64,000 nucleotides of DNA, taken from assembly GCF_020382885.2 (NCBI RefSeq), contig NC_058515.1:9717223-9781222 (forward strand). Reading direction: 5' to 3'. Below the pieces are notes generated by a model, which saw only the letters and a list, made by a program, of their open reading frames with translations, did not search any database and was not told the DNA's origin. Origin of the DNA: Scatophagus argus (taxonomy: Eukaryota; Chordata; Actinopteri; Scatophagidae). The translations under genes and the position numbers were made by a program. Positions 25,416 to 36,712 of this stretch are shown one piece after another; position 1 is the first letter of the stretch; the number at the start of each line of letters is the position of its first letter.

Positions 25416-28400
25416 GCAGAGTGTGCAAGCACATGGGCTTTCTGACTGGAAGTGGTTTTCTTGGGATTAAGCTGATTTCTTGCCTCAGGACACGAGTCTC
25501 TATCTTGTAGCACATGAGACCCATTAGCCAATAGTTGATTTACAGTTAAAATAATTTATTAGTCATTGAAGTCTGATCTAATGTCTAATGTTTTCTAGTT
25601 GACATGTAAGATTTTTCTTACTGTATGTCTTTTTTCATTGAGTGTTGGCCAGGATCTTGTCAGTGGTTTATCTAAAAGTTGTTTTTTTCTTACTTATTGA
25701 CCTTCGCAGGAGTAAGAGCAAAGCCTGCAGATCATAACACATATGTCCATGTACAACACAGAATTTCACACTGTTAAACAAGCAGGAGTTAATAATAGAG
25801 TAATCCTGGGCCTCACACCACAGTTTGTGCTCAAACATCCTGTCGCTGCAGGAATCGATGTTGAATCCAGCTCAGCTGAGGATCAGACACCGTCAGATAG
25901 TGCGCCTGAAAATGTCGCCGGCGGAGGATGAGTTGTAGTGTGGATGTGCAGGACAGGAAACCAACAAGAGCAGCGTGTAAAGTGTGCGTTTGCCAGGATG
26001 TTATTTTTTCCCCCTTGCCATTCTAAGCAACATTTGCCAAATTTAAAAGATGTGGAAACCGCACCCATCTGGCACCGCGCCGCTTGTCTGAGTGTGAATG
26101 TTTGCACACGTGCTTATATTTCTCTACACATGCGTTCAAACAAGTTGCATCTGCATGTTTCGTGCGCGCTTGCAGGTCTGTCTGTCTGTCCAGCGTGGAC
26201 TCAAGCCATGCATGCACTGCTGGCTGCATGTCTAACTTGATGTTCCTTTTCTGTTGCTCGGAGAGAGAGAGCATCTCAATCCACAATTATACCCTGCCAC
26301 TACACCTCTCCACAGCCGTTAACACAATGTTCTCCTCCGCTGCGGACGTCACACAGCTTAACCAGAGCATTAAAAGCCTCGGATCTGCAGAGGAGAGGAA
26401 ATGAAATGCGCACACGGCTGTCCTGTTTACTTATTAGCTATACATGGTCAAGTACAAACAAGTGGCAATTGCATGTGGAGGAGATGGGGAGTTGGGGTGT
26501 GTGTGTGTGTGTGTGCGCACACACAGACTGTTTATGTTCCCGCTGAATTTCATTTGCCATTAATGAAATTGTTTGTATTCATGACCAGTTGTCGTCCAGG
26601 GGAGCTGAAAGAAACGTGGCACGAGTTTTTGTTTGCACGTGTTGCATCTGTTGTAAACAACCAGGTGATGGTGTTCGTAGGTGTGCGAGCGTGCGGCCTC
26701 CATCAGTACATGAGTACGCTCGGCGCGTCTGGACGGCGAGGTGGTGACAGCCTGTTCCTTTCCGCTGAGAGCTGATGATGTGGACGCTGGAGGCTGGAGT
26801 CCAGCAGTATCTGAATATGAATCATCTCCTCACATCCAAAACAGCACACGCGCACGCGCACGGAGCTGGTGATCGGCTGTGCGTCATGGTCCTGCTCATT
26901 TACATGATGTTGGGACTTCATGTCCACATGGCTCTTGTTTGATACACACATGTAACAGAGGCAGGGTAAATTTTCAGTGAGGAATACCACGTTGCTCTTC
27001 TTCCTCCCTCTTTGCACGAGTGTTCGTTTGCCTCCTGTGTGTGTATGTATTTATTTTTTTGTCTAGTCATAAGCTGTAGTAATGTGCTCGTGCAGCCATG
27101 AACCAAGGCCAACTACCACTGTCGCCTCACTGCCCTGCTACTCCACTTAGACACATGCTCATTTCCCAAAGGCCTGCGGTCTGTTGACTCATACCTCACG
27201 CACACGACCGGCGTGTCCTGTTATTGTGTCTTCTGACGCTTCCACCCGTGTCTCCATTTAAGTTGCCTTAATTGTTGCTGTTCTTTTTTTGATCATTTTC
27301 TTGTTTCGAGGCGTCTCCGTTCATGTTTGGCTTTCTCAGAAAATCAACCTCATATACACATGCACAGTAATTTTGCATGTGTTAGCCAGTTTACTACAAA
27401 TCATATATAGTTTGCATCACAGCTTGGCTTACTGTAAAACATGCTGGCGTGTTATAGATATTTTTCAACACTGTTCTTAACATTTCAAGAGCAAAATCTG
27501 TTGGCAGACTCTTGAGTCTTTTGCAAGCCTTTGTGGTAATCATCAAACCTGCAGGAATTTGTGTTCTAAGTCACATTATGTTTGTACTGTAGTGTAGTTA
27601 AAACTGCGTGCAACATCCCAAAACTGTACAGCATGCGTTTGAAAATGGTCAGCCAAGTGCAAGTCCACATAATTTGTAGGTAAAAACATTTTTCTTTCGG
27701 TTTGGCTCTCTACTTCTGCACATTGGATCTAAAATGTAAAGACTGTGAGGTTTATGTGGGGACTTCAGGTTTAATTTTAGGGTGTTTGCATCCATATTGG
27801 TTGAGTGGTGTGTGTGTGTGTGTGTTAGGAGATGTAGGGCTGTCATTGTCTTGCTGCACTGTTCCAAAATGGCATGAACATGTCTATGACTCCTGCCTTT
27901 ACTGTTCACTTTTAGCTCTTTTTTTGGTTCCCAGCTGTTTCCGACAAAAATATCTGGATCTCTAACTTGCAGCCCCACAAGCTACCTTATCACATTAGAC
28001 ATTGTAATGATTAAAAAGACAGATGCAGATTTAAAGGTGGAAGGCACATCATTTCACAATCATCATCCAGATGCTTTAAAATTTGTGCCGTTGGTCCTGT
28101 ATTAACAAATGCAAGGCAAACTTTGGAGTAAATGTGGTAAATATTGTGTATAGACGAGGGACCGAGCAGGACGAGGAGGATAAAAATGAAAAGTAGACCC
28201 AGACGACCGTCACTCATTTTTTTATTTTCTCCTGTGGAGATGAGGAGAAGGTGTGAAGCGTCGCCAGTGGAGTCTCCAGAAGGTTCGTAGATAAATATTT
28301 GTAGTGCGTGTTTGCCAAGTCTGTCTGTCTACCCACAGGCAGACACACTCTACCTTATTTACACACACACACGTACTGATACTCACTCACACCTCCACTC

Positions 28401-30027
28401 ATATCACTCTCAGTTTCATGTGCAGTCACACTCCTGGTTATTCCCCCTAAATGCAGAGCGGCATTGCCCTTAATAGAGCAGGCAACATGTAGTAACTTAA
28501 CACGAATGGGGCAGCTTCTGTGATGTGTGTGTGTTTGCACTGCTGTGGAATGAAGGGGCTAATAATAATTATGCAATTGGTCTTCAGACAGGAGCAGGGG
28601 CTGCAGGCTGGCACGTGGACACACACACACACACACACACACATGCTGTGAAACACAGTTTCTGAACGCATGGGATATTATTTCCCAATACTTTTCCACA
28701 TTAGACAAGTTGCATTGGTTTAGTGTGACTCTAGCAGCGATGAAGATCTGAAGTTATTTCGTTATTATTTTCTATAATGGTTTGACGTGCAGGGAGAGCA
28801 GATGAAGCCGAGTCTCATACAGTACAGGTTAATATCAGGTGTAATAGTTTACTTAGTGCCACACAAGTAAATACATTAATCATTATATTTTGTCAGCATT
28901 TTACAAATTATGTCAACTAAAGAGAAATAAAAATCAGATTTTAATGTTTTAAAAGAGTTCATTGCATTGAAGACGAATTTGATTATTTGTATGTGTTTTG
29001 TGGGTAAAATGTTGCTTTAGCTTATCATTATGAAGTAAAAGTAAATGGCCACAGCATAGTGACACCACAGTCATTTAGACTGGCTCTAGAAGCCTCGCTC
29101 TCACTGTGCACTTCTGTCTGCCACTGGGTACGAAACCTCCCAGGAAAATGACAATTTCAGTTTACCTCTTCTCCTATTTCTAAAGTGGTGTTGATCGTTT
29201 CTTCACTTGAGTTAAGCAAAGCCGTCTCTACCGTGTTGTGCGATCCTGCTGTTTTTGAGACAGCAGCGCCGGCAGTAGAACTACTTGGAAATGCTCAGGG
29301 GAGGAAGGGTTGAAAAGTAATCTGTTTTCACTTTAAATATCACGTGTCTGTAGGATGGCAAGGTTGATATCAATGACACAGAATTACAAACATCATTTCC
29401 TGTCAATCCCTCATGCAGGTGAAGGCGGCTTGAATTTAGTGCAGGAATGGCGGACTATGCCGCTATAAAAAGATTGAAGGGCTATTTCTGCAATTAGGCC
29501 GACCATGAGAAGTATCAGAAATTGACTTTGATTTCAAAGAAATCTTTAGGGTTGTGACTTCAGGAAAATCAGGAAATTTTAGATTTAGCAACAAGGAGGT
29601 ATTTGAAGGTCTCGACTTTTCATTTGATTCTCGTGTGACAATTTTCCAACACTCAATCGTGGATCGTATTTCAATTCAAAACAACCTCAGAGTATGACAT
29701 CCATCTCACCTTGTTTTGCTTTACTTCGCCATTGACAAGTTTAAACTTTCAAAAAAGTCTGACAAGATTCCTGACAGTAATTATAGACAAAACAAAGGAA
29801 TGATCCTCCTAGCTGTGAAGCAAGACAGAAACAAATGTCTCAACAGCAGCTTCGTCCCTCGGCTGGCTTTCCTAAAGATGGTGCAATGGCTTCTTGTGTT
29901 TCATTTCGTTTGTCCACGTCAGAAAGTTGGAGCGAGCTGCCCACTGGCATTCTGGGAAAGTCCATACTCAGAACTGACGACCCCAACTTACCTATCACTC
30001 CATATATCACTTCACTCAGGACACTGC

Positions 30028-30029
<2 letters not shown>

Positions 30030-30061
<32 letters not shown>
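30030..30061 (+). repeat. (TG)n microsatellite
   Basis: About 16 uninterrupted TG units. Confidence 0.95.
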
Positions 30062-30063
<2 letters not shown>

Positions 30064-31538
30064 ATGAGAGCTATTCACATTAACAAAAAGTGGCCCAACT
30101 GGTGGAGCGACCCAATGCACACAGGGAAAGAGAGAAATCGGTGGTCTGAGTCACACAAATAATGAAAGTGTGCGAGTGAGAGCGAGAGAATGAGATAACA
30201 CTCCCCAAAACCCTTTAGTCCCGTTGGCTTCAGCTCTGCGTGTCCTGTCCAGGGACAAGACGTCCCATGTCAGATTTCAGAACAGTAGCCAGTTTCAGTT
30301 ACACAAGAACGCCCACGTTTTAAACGCTATATTTACAGCCACTTAAGGGAGTTCCTGCTCAGACGGGATTCAGCTTTTATACAAATGCTTTTTAAATTAG
30401 TTCCACGCAAAAATGAAAACCTATCTTTTGCCGCTGGAGGCCTATGCATGACTTTATTACCTGCAGTGGAAGCATTTGCCTTTAATTGACACTTTAAGGG
30501 GGTTTTATTTTTGGGCTCTTAAGCTTGATTGCAGTTTTAGGAGCTACAGCGAAGAATTATTCTCACTATCAGTAAATCTGAAGATCACTGAAGATCAAGC
30601 ATTATTGTCAGTTGGTTTGCACCTCCGTAGCACGTTAACCACACGTCCTTACGCTGCTGTCTTAGCTGAAAGAGCTGCATCTACACACTCCATATCATCA
30701 TTCCTGAGCCAGTCCAAGATGTTTTTACAATGACATAAAACTTCAGTAAACACTTAAATCATCACTTAAAAAAAAAAAAAAAAAAAGGTTTTCTAATGAT
30801 CAAGTGTTGTCATACGTGCAGGCAGTGCAGGCAGCTGCAAGACTGAGAACATTTTTCAAAAAGCTTCCAGGTGTGCACACGAACACACCTGTGTAGGTTG
30901 TCCTGCACTGCTCCCAGCTTCTCTTTATATATATATATGTATATGTATATATATGTTTTTAAAAATAGCGAAAGTCCCAGTCCTCTGCTGCTTACAACCT
31001 GTTGACAGTCAAGTATGTAAAGGACAACATGGCTGCCCAGTGTCCTGACAGGATAACGAATGCAAACTGGCTGCGTGGATTTTGTCCGAGGAGGATCTAA
31101 AAATACTGGGATGTGAAGCAGCACGTGGGCAGTGAATGTAGTTCTCCCACAAATGTGCCTCCTTTTTTTTTTTTTGTTTCTTTCTCTCCCCCACCATTTT
31201 TTTTCCCGCACTCAGCACTGCTGTTCTGTTTGTCTCTTCCTGTCCCCACACATTCCTGCTCCTCTGTGTGCCGTAACACACCCACTCAGTCTCTCCCATT
31301 GCGTCGCTGCATAATGAAACCGCTTTGCTGCCTCTTCGTAACACACACACCCCCAACAAACGGCGAGTCAAAAAAAAAAAAAAAAATGAGACAAAACACA
31401 CATAAATTGAACATTTATAGAATTAAAGTTATTAATGTTGTGTAAAAATTGCTTTTTGGCCTTTGTCACTTCCTCACTTTTTCCACCTGTCTGCTGAGGT
31501 TTAATAATACCTTGTCACAGTCTGTTGGTGTGTGTTTT

Positions 31539-31571
<33 letters not shown>

Positions 31572-31685
31572 CTGAGAGAGAGTATTCGTTCTGCCTGTGT
31601 TTTTTCCATGGACCACCCCCGAACATGCACACACACCTGGATAATGACTTGTTGTGATTGACAGCAGCAGTGTTAAAGGCTGGAT

Positions 31686-31716
<31 letters not shown>

Positions 31717-34230
31717 AAGTGCAATAAACACACACAACACTCATCTCTCTTAGACAACCTGCTCTCCTTAACCAGCTGCGAAGCCTAATGTATGGAAATT
31801 AACAGCCAGACATTAAGGCTCAATGTGCTGCGTTCACGATACTCATGATGCGAAAGCGTCCAGTCAGAGGTTTGATTATTAATATGCTTAACGTCCTCCA
31901 CGTGTCAGAATTCACGTGCACAGCAACTCCTTCGTCCTTGGCTTTTCCGTTCAGTCGTTCCCATGATCGATGCTCACCCGCTTGTGTTTATTCCAAACAA
32001 ACTGCTGCTGGTGTTTCTGTGAACATAAAAGGCTTCCCGTGTCCCAGATGACTTTTCCCTGGAAAGACGGGTCTGCTCTCGTGCCTGTTCAGGGCATTGA
32101 ACTTAGAAATGTGAAAAGTTTTTATTAACCAGTCCATTTCATCAGAGGATGGGTTGGTGCAGACGGTGGAGTAATGACAGCATACAAGCTTCTAATGAAC
32201 TCAGTTGTGCTGTATTCACGGTCAGACGCGGAGCCATAAATACACCCAATCAGAACATGTCAGTAAAGTGTTGGCAGTTTCTATACTGGGTGTCAAAATT
32301 ATTCTCACAATTCAGTTGAAACTGCAATTGTCTTCAGATCTGTTGGAGCCTATCATCAAAGTGGATGAGTCAGTGTCCTCGAGCATCGAAGGGAGTAAAT
32401 GCTCCACCCGAAGTCTGTTTCACAAATACCGATTCGACTTTCAAGAGTTTGCAGCTACAACAAAATTAATTTTATCATTGATTAATTGAACTAATCTTTT
32501 CTTGCATTTCAGAAGCAGACCCATTTGCCTGCTCAGTTTTGTTGGCTCGCTCAGGTTTTGTTGGTCATCTTTTGTTTTTTCTACCAGGATACATACTGTT
32601 TGCATGTGATGTCTGCCAGGGACCTTTATTTTGGAAATTGACAGGACTCTCTCTGCTGTCCCTTTATCTGACTTCCTGCCTGGCTCCATCTGCTCCATGC
32701 AGCTTGACGCATTAGATGAGTTGCAAATTTTTTTAGCAGTCATAAAGGCGAAATCTGGTGACCAATCAGTGGCTTTGTTTTCAGCTGGTCCGACCAATGG
32801 AAGGGCAGCCACCTGGTCATGCATGAGCACTGAAATCGAAGCAGTCTATCAGACAGATTCTTTCTTTTGTGAAAACGAGACTGTTAGGAACACAACGAGT
32901 TGTGAAGTGGGTTGGGCTGCATGGGACGGTTTACAAGTTGTGTTTCCCAGTGAAACTGGGTGACTGCCACCCATTGATGCCCATGTGTTTGATACTCACG
33001 TTTGGATTTTGGGTGGAGTATCACTTAACCTACTTGTCACCCATAGACATGCCAGATTCATGACTAACAAATAAGCACTGTGAAATCAGACACGTACACT
33101 GTGGTCACACTGTGAACATTATATCTTCATAGCTGACAGACTTCCTGGCGTCATTGGAAGAAATTAAATGAGGTGACACAGGAGCTGTCCTGCTGCTCCA
33201 GTCCGCCGGTGTTCAGCCCATGTATCTGCAGCTGCCTTGACGCTGAATCCCGGCTCATGTTGCGCTGTTGTACCTCTTATCCGCGTGCCTGCTTGCAGGA
33301 TAGATGGTTTAATGGAATTAAGTATAATAACAGCACTGGAGGATTTCAAGAGCTAAAGTCACTGGCTTGAAAAATTGCTGCCATTGTGGAAAAAACAGTT
33401 AGGGATTTTTACGTCCTTTTAATAATGTAGTTCCTTGATGATTTCCTGGAGAAAGTTCTTCAGCTTCAACATGTAGGTCAAAGGTAAGGGTTGGCTGCTG
33501 AGCTGCACCCTTGGACGTGGAAGGAATTTGGTGTCTTGCACAAAGACCTCTCTGCAGGTTGGATGCTTGCTGATGTGATGTTTGAGTCCTGCATGTGATT
33601 TGGTTTTCCCACAGATTGACGCATTCCAAGGAGTGGCACATTTTTTTTTACCTCTGGGCTTGTAAAAAGATGGACTTTAGGGATAAACACCCTGAGAATT
33701 TCTTGTGATCCTTATGTATCTTTTCCCATGTGATGTATGCGGAACCTACAACCGCTGATGCTTGTCGACTACGCTGCTGTTGTGCCTTCCTCCACCTTCT
33801 TATTTCATTTATAGTAACCGTACAGTATGGTTTTAACACATACATTGTCGTTTCCCGTAAAATAAAATGTGATTTAACCCACAGTGAACTGAATGACCAG
33901 TGGACTCAGTGACTCACCCCACGTTGCTTAGACCGGCTCCGGGAGTGGGAGTCGGGACGGCATGAAAATGACAGACTGACACACTCGATTTACGGCCGGA
34001 GAGCAGGGTGGCTTTCAATTTTAGGCAGCCCTTCATTGAGACATCACATAGACCCAGACTCTCCTAATTACACACACACACACACACACTGGCGGCTAGA
34101 GAACAGTTATTGGCTAGACACGGACTGCGGGGGCAGATAGCCTTGTCTAACCTCTTGATTTAAACAGTCTGGCAGGGAAAGGGGAAGAGAAGCACACATG
34201 GCCCTCGCACAATCGCTACAGTGGTCATTA

Positions 34231-34267
34231 TTACATCGATTCGCCCACAAATGGGCGAACGATGTAA
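34231..34267. other. Strong short hairpin (16-bp stem, 4-base loop)
   Basis: Left arm TTACATCGATTCGCCCA (34,231-34,247), loop CAAA, right arm TGGGCGAACGATGTAA (34,252-34,267). The arms pair completely except for one bulged A on the left. The stem is too short for a typical pre-miRNA. It could be a palindromic protein-binding site or a structured element in an unannotated RNA. Confidence 0.7.
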
Positions 34268-36102
34268 GGAAATGAATGAGATCGATTGACAAGCAGCCAA
34301 GGGAGCTTCAGACCGATGCGGGGGGGTCAGTGAAAAATAAGAAGGCAATATTTGATTAGAGTGGACATATTTCCTGTGTCGTTGCATACGAGAGAGTGCA
34401 TGTGAGTGTGTGCATTAGGATGAGGCCCTGTTGTTTAGCATGTTTCAGTGTATAATTTCCTATGTCTGTGTTTTGGGGAAAGGTCATCATTAAGTGAATG
34501 TCATCCGCATAATTATAGTATCATCCTCTGTGTCCCTCTTTGTATGTGTGTGTGTGTGGTTTTGCATGTGTGTGTCCATGGCAGTGCACCAGTGCGTGTA
34601 CAGCCTGTCTCCTCCGGTCCCTTTGGTTGGCTGGCTTGATTGTTTGTGTTGCTGTTTTTTTGAGCTGGCTGCCCGAACGCGGGAGCTGCTCCCCTTCGCC
34701 CCACTCTGGTCCGCTCTGCTCTGCTTTGGGCCGTCACGGCTTGGCCGGCTGGCGGGCACCGTCTGTGCTGAGGGGGGACTAAATATAGCTCACTGCACCA
34801 GGAAGAAGACAAACTGGAGAGAGAGAGAGACAGAGAGGGAGAGGGGCATAAATATAGAGTACCCGTGTGCAATTAGAGAGTCAAGCAGTGCTGGGAAATT
34901 TTAGGGAAGGAGACGTGGGGAACTCTCTCTCAGCCTGTTCTCTTTACTAGCTTTGTGTATTTTGTTGTTTTGGCTGACAGCAGCCTGAGTGCCTTTGGTG
35001 TGAGTCATCCCATCTGACAGAAAGTAACCCAGTTTAAAGGGCATTTATTTATCTTTATGGTCATGATCCTGCTGTCACTGCAAACGCACTGTTTCATTTG
35101 TAACATATGTGACAACACCTCTAGCGGTGCGACAAAGCAAATGTACTGTATACACGCGTGTGCAGTCTTAACATGAGCATGGTAGCGTTAGATTTTGAAA
35201 AGCTGGTCACACTGGGTGGGTCTGATAAAATCTGTGTCAGAATGTGCAGTATCAGATTTGAGGCAAGTCAGACTTTGCTCAGTGTCATTCCACTTTTATT
35301 CTGTGTTCTGATTGGTCGGTTGGTTTGTGGCAACAGTCACATTAAGAGGAGTTGGTTCCAATTTTGCTACTACACAACACACTGCACAATATTTTTGCCT
35401 TTATGGTGTCATTATGTTAGATTAGGCGATCACAGAGTCACAGCTGGAGTACACTTCAGTCCAATCACAGCTTGCCATCCCTCACAACTTGGACATTGAA
35501 CTCGGTGAGGGAGGACAATTTTTTTTTATTATTATTTGTTTGTGTTGCGTGCAGCCCAACCTTGTTGTATTGGGACATTATGAGGAAATAAAATAGCTTA
35601 AACCTGGCATAAATGAGTTGTTGGTTGACGATCTAGGTCCACTGTTTTTAATTGACAAAGAAAGATTTAGTACATTTTACATATGGACCTTACAGGTTTG
35701 GTAAAATTATTGATGTAGTCCCCCTTTTTGTGACATTGGTATGGTGTGAGGTTGGATGGATTTGTCTCACCGCACCACCAATATAATCATTTTTTTTACT
35801 ATTATTAATGTTACCAAAGATTTCTTCTCTTTCAACTTTTGCCTGAGGCAGCACCTAATCACCAGGTCCTTATGACAAGCAGATGGCAGCTTTACACCAT
35901 GTGATTGCTCTGCTCTCACTGCTCTGGAGCAGATGCATCGGTACGTCCGTGTTGCAAACAAGGACTCAACCTTTTGAATTTTTACAATGGAGACATTTTC
36001 CTGACGATTCACACACGTGCGCTCACGTGTTCGATGCAATGTGAAGAGCTGAAATAGCCAGAAAAACCTGACGTGATCCCTAGATCTTTGTTTTCCCTTG
36101 TG

Positions 36103-36108
<6 letters not shown>

Positions 36109-36147
<39 letters not shown>
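36109..36147 (+). repeat. (CA)n microsatellite
   Basis: About 19 uninterrupted CA units. Confidence 0.95.
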
Positions 36148-36149
<2 letters not shown>

Positions 36150-36586
36150 TGCCTGCAGCAATAGGTGTCCTCACTTTCTCCTTCCTCACTCTTGCCTTCA
36201 TCACTTTCTTCCTGTCTCAATCTGTAAGTCTTTTTCTATTGTTTATTTCTGTTGTTCATTTTCAGGTCAGTGTGTTCCCATGCCGATAAGCAGACATTAA
36301 TATTTTATTTTAGATATTACAATTAACCTGATAAGCAAGAGACAGTATATGTACATGTCATAATATTTATTTTTTCTTCATATCTGGGGTATTGTTTATT
36401 CTACATCTGACAAATCTATTTCCTCTTTCTCTCTGTGTGTCTTTTTTTTTATGTCCAGAGTGCTGATGTGCAGTGCGTCGTCCTTGGGGAAGCAATCTGG
36501 TACAACTCAGAGTTTCAAAGCTCCGCCTGTTCATTTAGTGGCAGCCAATCACATTGAGAGAGAGAGCACCCGGAGCAGACGCGCCC

Positions 36587-36712
36587 ATGAAGTACTTTGA
36601 CAGAAAACGATGGATTTTCTTCTTTGCTTTCGTCCTGTCAGTTGCGGAAACCTGCGGGGATGTGTGCCAAATGACATTCTTGAAAAAGCCATTTGCTGCT
36701 CTCATTCCTTGA
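36587..36712 (+). other. Small open frame (41 aa) with signal-peptide-like N-terminus
   Basis: ATG to TGA encodes 41 residues beginning MKYFDRKRWIFFFAFVLSVA. This is a basic N-region, a hydrophobic core and then TCGDVC, like a secretory signal sequence. A CCAAT box lies 38 bases upstream (36,545-36,549) and another just after the stop (36,720-36,724). The start context is weak, with C at -3. The frame could be a micropeptide, the decayed first exon of a secreted or cadherin-like gene, or chance. No homology is recognised with confidence. Confidence 0.2.

Larger units (their letters stand above)
21988..31000. other. Gene-poor, microsatellite-dense interval
   Basis: No gene is recognised. CA/TG tracts occur at about 22,296-22,320, 23,129-23,175, 23,184-23,201, 23,490-23,521, 23,698-23,725, 23,945-23,962, 25,383-25,414, 26,497-26,524, 27,809-27,825, 28,619-28,642 and 30,030-30,061. 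Pyrimidine-rich and AT-rich tracts also occur. Every open frame over 60 codons here is either microsatellite translation or lacks domain signals. Confidence 0.6.

Noticed and set aside
32441..32963. Overlapping 129- and 110-codon frames on opposite strands
   Set aside because: No recognisable domains, no consistent splice sites, and both strands open together, as expected of chance or an old repeat.
34231..34267. Hairpin as a microRNA precursor
   Set aside because: The stem is only 16 bp with a 4-base loop, too short for Drosha/Dicer substrates.
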